Of a stretch of DNA of 17,433 nt, positions 5,781 to 12,584 are shown piece by piece. The notes beneath the pieces are model-generated. The model did not search any database. It saw only the letters and a list, made by a program, of their open reading frames with translations, and was not told the origin of the DNA. The position numbers and the translations under genes were made by a program. Location: positions 1 to 17,433 of the forward strand of contig CAAFXS010000087.1 in the NCBI GenBank assembly GCA_900767025.1. The letters are read 5' to 3'. Numbering within the stretch: the first letter of the stretch is position 1; each line of letters begins with the position of its first letter. The DNA is from Clostridia bacterium. Lineage in GTDB: Bacteria > Bacillota > Clostridia > Oscillospirales > Acutalibacteraceae.

Positions 5781-8201
5781 ATGGCTTCAAATAATTATGA
5801 CGATTTGTTGGAATCCTTTATGAATAACTCTGCAAAGGTTTATGATGAGGATAAAAAGAGCCGTGAGGAAAATTCAAAAAAATTACCGGCATCATACAAT
5901 GTAGCTCCTGCCGAAAAAAGAACTAAAAAAATTCAGCGGGGCAGGGAAATAGAAAAAGAGCTTGCCGAAAAAAAGGCAAAGAAAAGGAAAAAGCCTGTTA
6001 AGGAAAAAACACCTACCCAAAAGGTTTGGAGCAATATCGGCAAGGTTGTTCTTGCAATGATTATGATTGTAGGTGTTGTGGGCGTTGTTTGCTTTTCCGT
6101 AATTGCAATTTACGGCTACAGCGTTGTTTATGGCGACCCGGTTTTTGACTTGACGGAAACCGCACTTTCCCAAAATCAGACCTCTCATATCTACGGGCAG
6201 GACGGAGACGATATTATTGAAATCACCCGTCTTCACGGGGAAGAAAACCGTATTTGGGTTGACCTTGACGATATGAGTACCTATATGAGCAAGGCTGTAA
6301 TTGCCGCCGAGGACAAGAGGTTTGAAACACACCACGGTGTTGACTGGATCAGAACCATCGGCGTATTTGTAAGACAAAATAATCAGGGCGGTTCAACCGT
6401 TACCCAGCAGCTTATTAAGTGCCTTACCGATGATAACAAGGTTACCTATGTGAGAAAATTTAATGAGATTTTAAGAGCACTTAACCTTGAAAGAAATTAC
6501 AGCAAGGATCAAATAATGGAAGCTTATCTCAATACTATTTATCTGTCCCACGGCTGTTACGGTGTTAAGACAGCTGCTGAATTTTATTACGGCAAGGACA
6601 TTGCAAATCTTAATGCCGCAGAGTGTGCCGCTTTAATTTCAATCACCAAGGCACCTACCGATAACGACCCGATTGCTAACCCCGAAAACAACAGGGAAAG
6701 ACAGCTGTGGGTTCTTGGTCAGATGCTTGAAAACGGCTCGCTTACCCAGGAGGAATATGACGAGCAGGTTGCTTATAAAATGATATTCTCCAACAGTGAG
6801 GACTACAAGGGCTCACAGGTTAAGGAGGAAAGCTCCAAGGTTAAAAACGATGATATTACAAACTATTACATCGACTTTGTAATCACCTCTGTTCAAGAGG
6901 ATTTGCAGAAAATGGGCTACACAAGTAAGAAGGCTCATGACCTTGTTTACGGCGGTGGCTTGAATATCTATTCTGCAATTGATTTTGATGTTCAGGACTC
7001 TCTTGAGGATGTTTATGAGAATTATAAGAGAATGCCCGATGAAACCGTTCAGGGTGCAATGTGCATTATGGACTATCAGGGCAGAGTTTTAGGTATTGTC
7101 GGCGGTACAGGTAAGAATAAAGGCTCAATGCTCCTTAACCGTGCAACTCAGTCCACAAGACCTGTCGGTTCTTCAATTAAGCCGTTAGCGGTTTACGGAC
7201 CTGCACTTGAAAAGAGTCTTCGTGACGATAATACAAATATCTACTGGTCAACAATCATCAAGGATGCTCCACTTATGCAGGTTGAGGGTGAGCCATGGCC
7301 TCATAACGAGGGTGGTAGCTGGTCAGGTAAATCGGTTACTTTGCAGTACGGCTTGGCACAGTCCCTTAATACCATATCTGCAAGAACTCTTGATATGGTT
7401 ACAGTTGATTATTCCTATGAGTTCCTGTCCGAGAATTTCCATCTGTCCACTCTTGACAGTATCCGAGACTGTGATTACGGTCCTCTTGCACTTGGTTCAC
7501 TTACCAACGGTGCAACTGTACTTGATATGACATCTGCTTATGTGTGCTTTGGCAACGGCGGCAGCTATTATGAGCCGTATTGTTATTACAAGGTTGAGGA
7601 CAGTCAGGGTAATGTAATAATTGAAAAGAAGCCGGAGGAAACAAAGCAGGAGGCAATTTCCGAGAGCACTGCATGGGTTATGAACAAGCTTTTACAAACT
7701 GTTATGACTCAGGGCACAGGTACTTCGTATAAGCTTTCGGGAATTCAGTGCTTCGGCAAAACAGGTACAACAAGTGATAGCAAGGACCGTTGGTTTGTAG
7801 GCGGTACTCCCGATTATGTAGCTGCCGTTTGGTATGGCTATGATAAGCCGAAGGAGATTCATTATAGCCTTTCAGGTAACCCCAGCGGAACAATCTGGAA
7901 AACCGTTTTCTCACAGATTTATGAAAAGCTTGACGATAAGGGTGTTGATTATAAAACCAAATTCCCTGAAAGCGATTTGATAGTTCAGCGTTCCTATTGC
8001 AGTACCTGCGGTAAGCTGACATCAGGCTCATCGGGAAATTACGGTTGGTATGATGCCAACAACCTGCCCGGATATTGCTCAGGTCACGCTGAGCTTAACA
8101 CAGATGTGGACAAGGACTCATCAACAACCGAAAAATCCGGCGACTCCGGTAAAAATACTTCAACCGCAGAAACAACCGCAAAGAAAAACGGCGAAGAATA
8201 A
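5781..8201 (+). CDS. Class A penicillin-binding protein (PBP1A-type, GT51 plus transpeptidase)
   Basis: This 806-residue bifunctional enzyme polymerises lipid II into glycan strands and cross-links them outside the membrane. The order is a Lys/Glu-rich cytoplasmic tail (1-87), one membrane segment (about 89-112), a GT51 domain, then the transpeptidase. GT51 motifs are AAEDKRFETHHG (catalytic Glu177), GGSTVTQQL (203-211), RKFNEI and MEAYLN (Glu247). Transpeptidase motifs are SSIK (Ser464, Lys467), SLN (528-530) and KTG (660-662). A small Cys cluster, CSTC (740-743) and Cys766, sits near the C-terminus before a Ser/Thr/Lys tail. ATG 5781 is preceded by GGAGGT. It may be one of several PBPs; the name pbpA/ponA cannot be settled from here. 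Confidence 0.92.
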   Translation: MASNNYDDLLESFMNNSAKVYDEDKKSREENSKKLPASYNVAPAEKRTKKIQRGREIEKELAEKKAKKRKKPVKEKTPTQKVWSNIGKVVLAMIMIVGVVGVVCFSVIAIYGYSVVYGDPVFDLTETALSQNQTSHIYGQDGDDIIEITRLHGEENRIWVDLDDMSTYMSKAVIAAEDKRFETHHGVDWIRTIGVFVRQNNQGGSTVTQQLIKCLTDDNKVTYVRKFNEILRALNLERNYSKDQIMEAYLNTIYLSHGCYGVKTAAEFYYGKDIANLNAAECAALISITKAPTDNDPIANPENNRERQLWVLGQMLENGSLTQEEYDEQVAYKMIFSNSEDYKGSQVKEESSKVKNDDITNYYIDFVITSVQEDLQKMGYTSKKAHDLVYGGGLNIYSAIDFDVQDSLEDVYENYKRMPDETVQGAMCIMDYQGRVLGIVGGTGKNKGSMLLNRATQSTRPVGSSIKPLAVYGPALEKSLRDDNTNIYWSTIIKDAPLMQVEGEPWPHNEGGSWSGKSVTLQYGLAQSLNTISARTLDMVTVDYSYEFLSENFHLSTLDSIRDCDYGPLALGSLTNGATVLDMTSAYVCFGNGGSYYEPYCYYKVEDSQGNVIIEKKPEETKQEAISESTAWVMNKLLQTVMTQGTGTSYKLSGIQCFGKTGTTSDSKDRWFVGGTPDYVAAVWYGYDKPKEIHYSLSGNPSGTIWKTVFSQIYEKLDDKGVDYKTKFPESDLIVQRSYCSTCGKLTSGSSGNYGWYDANNLPGYCSGHAELNTDVDKDSSTTEKSGDSGKNTSTAETTAKKNGEE

Positions 8202-8209
8202 TAAATACT

Positions 8210-8242
8210 AACAGGGCTTAAACAGTTGGTTCAAGCCCTGTT
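8210..8242 (+). terminator. Hairpin between the PBP gene and ruvX, weak or partial terminator
   Basis: A 10-bp perfect stem (8210-8219 with 8233-8242) has a 13-base loop but is followed by GTTAAGTTAC, not a T-run. It may protect the 3' end of the PBP mRNA or act as a leaky terminator. No convincing promoter was found between it and the ruvX start 20 bases on. Confidence 0.5.
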
Positions 8243-8262
8243 GTTAAGTTACTTGGTGTTTT

Positions 8263-8673
8263 ATGAAAATTATGTCAATTGATTACGGCGATGCAAGAAC
8301 AGGCATTGCCTTTTGCGACAAAAACGAAATACTTGCCTCTGCCTATACGGTTATCAATCAGTCCTACGCTCCAAAGCTTGTTGATGCTATAACCGATATT
8401 GTTAACAGGGAAAAGCCCGAGCTTATCGTAATAGGTCTGCCCAGGAATATGGATGGCAGCTATGGTTTTAGGGCTGAGAAATGCAGAGAGCTTGGCGATA
8501 TGCTTAAAGCCTCTGTAAGCGTTCCCGTTGACTACGAGGACGAAAGGCTGACCACCGTCATTGCTCACGATATTTTATCGACAAACAATGTCCGCGGTAA
8601 AAAAAGAAAAGATAAGGTTGATGCAGTTTCCGCAGTTATAATACTACAAAGCTATATCGACAAGAGAAAATAA
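8263..8673 (+). CDS. ruvX: Putative pre-16S rRNA nuclease / Holliday junction resolvase homologue YqgF (RuvX)
   Basis: The 136-residue protein has the RNase H-like fold signature of the YqgF/RuvX family, whose members take part in 5' maturation of 16S rRNA and were first proposed as Holliday junction resolvases. Visible motifs are SIDYGDARTGIA with Asp7, GLPRNMDGSYGFRA (58-71), DERLTT (93-98) and the C-terminal DAVSAVIILQSY with Asp120. The length is normal. ATG 8263 is preceded only by a weak GGTG (8255-8258). It leads a cluster with the M50 peptidase and radical SAM genes. Confidence 0.9.
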   Translation: MKIMSIDYGDARTGIAFCDKNEILASAYTVINQSYAPKLVDAITDIVNREKPELIVIGLPRNMDGSYGFRAEKCRELGDMLKASVSVPVDYEDERLTTVIAHDILSTNNVRGKKRKDKVDAVSAVIILQSYIDKRK

Positions 8674-8710
8674 TTGTTATTTTTTATCCCTGTCATAAGT
8701 ATTATTCTAT

Positions 8711-8716
8711 GGTGAT
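8711..8716 (+). promoter_or_regulatory. Ribosome binding site supporting the GTG start of the M50 peptidase
   Basis: GGTGAT matches the downstream part of the consensus GGAGGTGATC and ends 3 bases before GTG 8720. The ATG at 8709 is in another frame and stops within five codons. Confidence 0.5.
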
Positions 8717-8719
8717 AGG

Positions 8720-9235
8720 GTGAGCTTTGTATTTCTTGGCTGTGGGGTCAAAATTGAATTTTCCTTTATACTGATGCTTTGCTTTGCCATTGTGCTTGGT
8801 GCAGACAGTATAGCATATTTGCTTTTATTTTCCGCACTCCACGAGCTTGGGCATTTGGTTATGCTCCTGGCATTCGGAGGAAAGGCCGAAAGCCTTACTT
8901 TTTCCTTTTACGGTCTTGCACTAAGGTACGAAACAAGGCTTGGAAGAACGGCGGAAACTCTGGTGATACTTGCAGGACCTGCGGTTAATTTGATTTTATA
9001 TTTTATCTTTAGAGATGACATTAACCTTCTGCTTTTTTTCGTTAATATGCTACCTGTTTATCCAATTGATTTCGGCAGGGTAATTAAACTTTATTTCCCT
9101 GCATTTTCAAAGGTAATCAGTATTGTTTTTTTAGTTATTTTAAGTGTATTTTCCCTTTATCTTATTATTGTTTACAAATCATTTTCAATGATTTTTATTA
9201 CCTGTTACCTAATAATTTATTCTGTTTTATATTGA
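8720..9235 (+). CDS. M50 site-2 metalloprotease, SpoIVFB-like (GTG start)
   Basis: This 171-residue polytopic membrane protein belongs to the M50 family of intramembrane zinc proteases. HELGH (41-45) supplies two zinc-binding His and the catalytic Glu42, AGPAVN (85-90) is the conserved turn, and Asp117 in NMLPVYPIDFGR is the third zinc ligand. The family's usual P-L-D-G-G-R reads P-I-D-F-G-R. Hydrophobic segments lie at about 15-40, 78-96, 101-112 and 132-170. It is shorter than most SpoIVFB proteins and has no CBS domain. If it acts as SpoIVFB it would activate a membrane-tethered sigma factor during sporulation; no such substrate or SpoIVFA partner is in the window. Its TGA stop lies inside the ribosome binding site of the next gene. 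Confidence 0.8.
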   Translation: MSFVFLGCGVKIEFSFILMLCFAIVLGADSIAYLLLFSALHELGHLVMLLAFGGKAESLTFSFYGLALRYETRLGRTAETLVILAGPAVNLILYFIFRDDINLLLFFVNMLPVYPIDFGRVIKLYFPAFSKVISIVFLVILSVFSLYLIIVYKSFSMIFITCYLIIYSVLY

Positions 9236-9242
9236 GGTTTTT

Positions 9243-11084
9243 ATGAAAAAAGAAGTTGAAAAGCTTTTGCAGTATGTTCAAAAGCCGGCAAGATATATCG
9301 GCGGCGAGCTTAATGCAGTTGTTAAAAATAAAGATGATGTTTCACTCAGGTATGTTTTCTGCTTTCCTGATACCTATGAAATCGGTATGAGCCACCTGGG
9401 TATGAAAATACTTTACAGCCTTGTTAATGACAGGGCTGATGCCTGGTGCGAGCGTGTTTTTGCACCTGATACGGATATGGAGGAGCAGTTAAGGAAAAAC
9501 AATGTTCCTCTTTTTGCCCTTGAAAGCGGTGACTATATCAAGGATTTTGATATGATAGGCTTTACACTTCAGTATGAGCTTTGTTATACAAATGTTCTCA
9601 ATATGCTTGACCTTGCAGGCGTTCCGCTTAAATCCAAGGACAGAACGGACTTAACACCTATTGTCTGCTTCGGCGGTCCCTGTTGCTGTAATCCCGAGCC
9701 TATTGCCGAATTTGCGGATATTATTTTCCTTGGTGAAGGGGAGTACAGCACTAATGATGTCATTGACCTGCTTATTGAATGTAAAAATAACGGTAGTACA
9801 AAGGCTGAATTTCTTGAAAGAGCAAAGGATATTGACGGCGTTTATGTTCCGTCATTTTATGTTGACAGCTATAATGAAGACGGCACTCTCCGTGAGCTTA
9901 AACCCATTAACAATGCACCGGCTAAGGTTAAAAAATCCATTGTTCCCGATATGGACAAGGTCTATTATCCAAAGGAATTTGTTGTGCCGTATATCAATAT
10001 TGTTCATGACAGGGCAGTGGAGGAAATTTTTCGAGGCTGTATAAGAGGCTGCAGATTCTGTCAGGCAGGCTTTATTTACCGTCCGATTAGGGAAAAAAGC
10101 GTTGATACAATTAATAAGCAGTGTAAAGCCTTAATCGATTCCACCGGATATGATGAAATTTCTCTCTGTTCGCTTTCAACCTCGGACCACAGCGATGTCA
10201 ATAATATGCTCACAACCCTTATTGATTGGACGGTTAAGGAAAATATTAATCTTTCCTTACCAAGTCTTAGAGTCGATAATTTCTCCGATGAGCTTGTGGA
10301 ACAGCTTAATAAAGTCAGACGCAGTGGCTTAACCTTTGCTCCCGAGGCAGGAACACAGCGCTTAAGAGATGTAATCAATAAAAATGTTACGGAGGAAGAG
10401 GTCATAAGAACCTGTACCAAAGCCTTTGACAACGGTTGGACCTCTGTTAAGCTCTATTTTATGATGGGTCTGCCTACGGAAACTATGGAGGATATAGAGG
10501 GTATAGCTAATCTTGGTATGGAGGTTGTTCACGCCTTCTATAAAAATCCAAATCGACAAAAGGGGACAGGAGTTCAGGTTTCAATTTCCTGTGCATCATT
10601 TATACCAAAGCCCTTTACTCCTTTTCAGTGGGAGCCTGAGGACACAATGGACTCACTGAAAGCAAAGCAAAAGCATCTGCTTGAGTCAATACCTTCAAAG
10701 AAAATCAAGGTGTCATACCACGAAACACCCACATCACTGCTTGAGGGCGTACTCGCCCGTGGTGACAGACGGCTCGGCAAGGTCATTCTCCGTGCCTTTG
10801 AGCTCGGTTGCAAGTTTGATTCCTGGGATGATAAATTTAAGTTTGACAGTTGGATGCAGGCATTTGACGAAAACGGCATCGACCCTCATTTTTACACTCA
10901 CAGAAAAAGGGAATTTTCCGAGCTTTTGCCTTGGGATCACCTTGATTTCGGTGTCAGCAGAAAGTTTCTTGAAAATGAAAATAAAAAGGCTCACAGAAAT
11001 GAAACCACACCGCACTGCCGTATAAGGTGTGCAGGCTGCGGAGCAAATAAGCTCAATGGAGGAAATTGCGATGCGAGAAATTAG
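9243..11084 (+). CDS. TIGR03960-type B12-binding-like radical SAM protein
   Basis: The 613-residue protein has an N-terminal B12-binding-like region (about 15-180, with EIGMSHLGMKILY at 46-58 and GGP-GEGEYS) and a radical SAM domain carrying CIRGCRFC, with Cys266, Cys270 and Cys273 as cluster ligands. Such enzymes cleave S-adenosylmethionine to start radical chemistry. A Cys motif near the C-terminus (HCRIRCAGCG) fits the family. The function of TIGR03960 proteins is not established. GAGG (9234-9237) overlapping the previous stop serves ATG 9243, and the gene overlaps the next one by 14 bases, so the three are probably translated together. Confidence 0.9.
   Translation: MKKEVEKLLQYVQKPARYIGGELNAVVKNKDDVSLRYVFCFPDTYEIGMSHLGMKILYSLVNDRADAWCERVFAPDTDMEEQLRKNNVPLFALESGDYIKDFDMIGFTLQYELCYTNVLNMLDLAGVPLKSKDRTDLTPIVCFGGPCCCNPEPIAEFADIIFLGEGEYSTNDVIDLLIECKNNGSTKAEFLERAKDIDGVYVPSFYVDSYNEDGTLRELKPINNAPAKVKKSIVPDMDKVYYPKEFVVPYINIVHDRAVEEIFRGCIRGCRFCQAGFIYRPIREKSVDTINKQCKALIDSTGYDEISLCSLSTSDHSDVNNMLTTLIDWTVKENINLSLPSLRVDNFSDELVEQLNKVRRSGLTFAPEAGTQRLRDVINKNVTEEEVIRTCTKAFDNGWTSVKLYFMMGLPTETMEDIEGIANLGMEVVHAFYKNPNRQKGTGVQVSISCASFIPKPFTPFQWEPEDTMDSLKAKQKHLLESIPSKKIKVSYHETPTSLLEGVLARGDRRLGKVILRAFELGCKFDSWDDKFKFDSWMQAFDENGIDPHFYTHRKREFSELLPWDHLDFGVSRKFLENENKKAHRNETTPHCRIRCAGCGANKLNGGNCDARN
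11058..11064 (+). promoter_or_regulatory. Ribosome binding site fixing the DUF2344 start
   Basis: GGAGGAA lies 6 bases before ATG 11071, inside the end of the radical SAM gene. It favours ATG 11071 over in-frame ATGs at 11029 and 11056, and the conserved REIRLRFSK begins right after 11071. Confidence 0.75.
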
Positions 11085-11736
11085 ACTTCGTTTTTCCAAG
11101 GAAAACAGGCTTAAATATATCAGCCATCTTGATATCAACCGTGCAATGGGCAGAGCCTTTAAAAGAGCAGGCATACCTCTTTGGTATACCGAAGGCTTTA
11201 ATCCTCATCCGTATATGAGCTTTTCACTGCCTCTTTCCTTGGGCGTTGAAAGCCTTTGCGAAAGCGTTGATATAAGGCTTACCGAGGATATGTCAAATGA
11301 AGAAATCAAAAGCAGGATGAACTCGGTTCTTCCGCCTGATTTAAGAATTATTGATGTTTATGACGATTTTCGCGACTGCGGCGAAATTGCTTACTCCGAC
11401 TATGTTTTCAAGCTTCAGTTTGAGGATAATCATTCTGCTTGTGAAAAAATTAAATCCGTTCTTGACGCCCATGAAATCATTGCATTAAAAAAGGGAAAAC
11501 AGGGCAGACGCCGTGTTATGAAGGAAACGGATATAAAACCCTTTATTGACAGATACGGTGTTTCCGTCAGGGATGATACCGTAATTCTCAATGTAAGGCT
11601 CTGCGCCGGCGGTGAAAAAAATTTAAACCCGTCGCTCCTTTTTGACACGTTGATAAATCTGACAGGTCTTGATTTTATTTGGAAAAATATCAGCCGTGTT
11701 TCATTGCTCGATAAAGATTATAAAGAATTCAAATAA
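11071..11736 (+). CDS. TIGR03936 / DUF2344 radical SAM-associated protein
   Basis: The 221-residue protein has the DUF2344 signature: RLRFSKENRLKYISHLDI near the start, then RAFKRAGIPLWYTEGFNPHP and SFSLPLSLGVES. In Clostridia it is nearly always encoded next to, or fused with, TIGR03960 radical SAM proteins, so the two probably work together. The role is unknown; RNA modification is often suspected because of the usual linkage to RNase G and ribosomal protein genes, but neither sequence proves this. The 14-base overlap with the radical SAM gene supports coupled translation. Confidence 0.87.
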   Translation: MREIRLRFSKENRLKYISHLDINRAMGRAFKRAGIPLWYTEGFNPHPYMSFSLPLSLGVESLCESVDIRLTEDMSNEEIKSRMNSVLPPDLRIIDVYDDFRDCGEIAYSDYVFKLQFEDNHSACEKIKSVLDAHEIIALKKGKQGRRRVMKETDIKPFIDRYGVSVRDDTVILNVRLCAGGEKNLNPSLLFDTLINLTGLDFIWKNISRVSLLDKDYKEFK

Positions 11737-11743
11737 AAAACAC

Positions 11744-11772
11744 TTGCATTTTGCATAACTATGTGCTATTAT
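11744..11772 (+). promoter_or_regulatory. Extended -10 promoter of rplS
   Basis: TTGCAT (11744-11749), a 17-base gap and TATTAT (11767-11772), with TGC (11764-11766) just before the -10. The predicted start of transcription near 11779 gives a leader of about 130 bases. Confidence 0.75.
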
Positions 11773-11778
11773 ATATCA

Positions 11779-11894
11779 GCATTATTCCGTTGTAACTCTT
11801 GCAACGCGTAAAATGCCCGTGTGTGAGCATTTAAGAAGATGGTCCGCTTTCAAATTTTTCTTTGAGAATTTGTTATGAACATCTCATAAAAAAT
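11779..11894 (+). promoter_or_regulatory. Structured leader of rplS, possible L19 autoregulatory leader
   Basis: Three small hairpins are visible: GTTGT with GCAAC around 11789-11805, AAATGC (11811-11816) with GCATTT (11827-11832), and CAAATTT (11851-11857) with GAATTTG (11866-11872, one G-U pair). Firmicutes rplS genes are known to carry an L19 leader RNA through which L19 may limit its own synthesis. Position and size fit, but a match to the known family could not be tested here. Confidence 0.4.
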
Positions 11895-11909
11895 AAGGAG
11901 GAAATTAAA

Positions 11910-12254
11910 ATGGACGCACTTAAATTAATCGAAAAAGACAGCACTAAGGCAGAGCTTCCCAAGTTCGGTATCGGTGATACCGTAAGAGTATCAGTTAACA
12001 TCCGCGAGGGCTCTCGTGAAAGAATTCAGATGTTTGAGGGCACTGTAATCGCAATTAAAGGCTCCGGCATTTCAAAGACATTTACCGTTCGTCGTCTTTC
12101 CTACGGCGTAGGTATCGAGAGAGTTTTCCCAATGCATTCACCTAACGTTGTTAAGGTTGAGGTTGTTCGCAGCGGTAAGGTTCGCCGTGCAAAGCTCTAC
12201 TATCTTCGTGACCGTGTTGGTAAGGCTGCAAAGGTTAAAGAGAATATTCAGTAA
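11910..12254 (+). CDS. rplS: 50S ribosomal protein L19
   Basis: L19 sits at the interface of the 30S and 50S subunits. The 114-residue length is typical. Family features are FGIGDTVRVSVNIREGSRERIQ in two parts (19-40), FEGTVIAIKGSGISKTFTVR, and PMHSPNVVKVEVVRSGKVRRAKLYYLRDRVGKAAKV across 74-109. ATG 11910 is preceded by AAGGAGG (11895-11901). The gene is expressed alone between its own promoter and terminator. It is not next to rpsP, rimM or trmD, its common neighbours. Confidence 0.97.
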   Translation: MDALKLIEKDSTKAELPKFGIGDTVRVSVNIREGSRERIQMFEGTVIAIKGSGISKTFTVRRLSYGVGIERVFPMHSPNVVKVEVVRSGKVRRAKLYYLRDRVGKAAKVKENIQ

Positions 12255-12256
12255 TT

Positions 12257-12284
12257 AAAACGCCCGAAATCGGGCGTTTTTTTT
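12257..12284 (+). terminator. Rho-independent terminator after rplS
   Basis: A 10-bp stem (12257-12266 with 12271-12280), including CGCCCG/CGGGCG, has an AAAT loop and eight T (12277-12284). Confidence 0.95.
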
Positions 12285-12285
12285 G

Positions 12286-12328
12286 CCTCCCTTGTTAAAG
12301 GGAGGGGGACCGCTTGCGGTGGAGGGAT
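12286..12328. repeat. Palindromic REP-like intergenic repeat
   Basis: CCTCCCTT (12286-12293) pairs with AAGGGAGG (12298-12305), then ACCGC (12309-12313) pairs with GCGGT (12316-12320), followed by GGAGGGATT. This two-hairpin pattern ending in GGAGGGATTT resembles a GC-rich repeat seen many times between genes in Ruminococcaceae. Only one copy is in this window, so its repeat status rests on recollection. It sits directly after the rplS terminator. Confidence 0.55.
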
Positions 12329-12400
12329 TTATCAAAAAATAGCCAAAATCCCCCGAAAAAATAAAATTAACAAAAAATTCAAAATTTTTTTGAAAAAATA

Positions 12401-12429
12401 TTGACAACGGAAAGATTTCCCTATATAAT
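12401..12429 (+). promoter_or_regulatory. Perfect-consensus promoter for the GH43 operon, with A/T-rich upstream region
   Basis: TTGACA (12401-12406), exactly 17 bases, then TATAAT (12424-12429). The 50 bases before it are almost entirely A and T, with phased A and T runs (12351-12398), as in an UP element. This predicts very strong transcription starting near 12436. Confidence 0.88.
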
Positions 12430-12435
12430 ACAACC

Positions 12436-12571
12436 GTATTATTATAAATGGGCGTGTTGTGTCTGTGTGATAGAACTGTCCAATATATTGTGGTTTTTCA
12501 GTGTGTAACAGGTCCAAAACGGCGTAGTCAGTAAGCCGTGGATTTGCGAAGCATTTGGCAACCCGAAATTT
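12436..12571 (+). promoter_or_regulatory. Long 5' leader of the GH43 gene, structure unidentified
   Basis: About 150 bases separate the predicted transcription start from ATG 12585. The leader has a G/T-rich stretch (12450-12470) and a hairpin ACGGC (12519-12523) with GCCGT (12535-12539) around an 11-base loop. No known riboswitch consensus was recognised. AGGAGG at 12572-12577 is the ribosome binding site. Confidence 0.4.
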
Positions 12572-12584
12572 AGGAGGTATTTTT

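Noticed and set aside
12436..12571. Cyclic-di-GMP or other known riboswitch in the GH43 leader
   Set aside because: The conserved GEMM core and the consensus sequences of other classes remembered could not be found.
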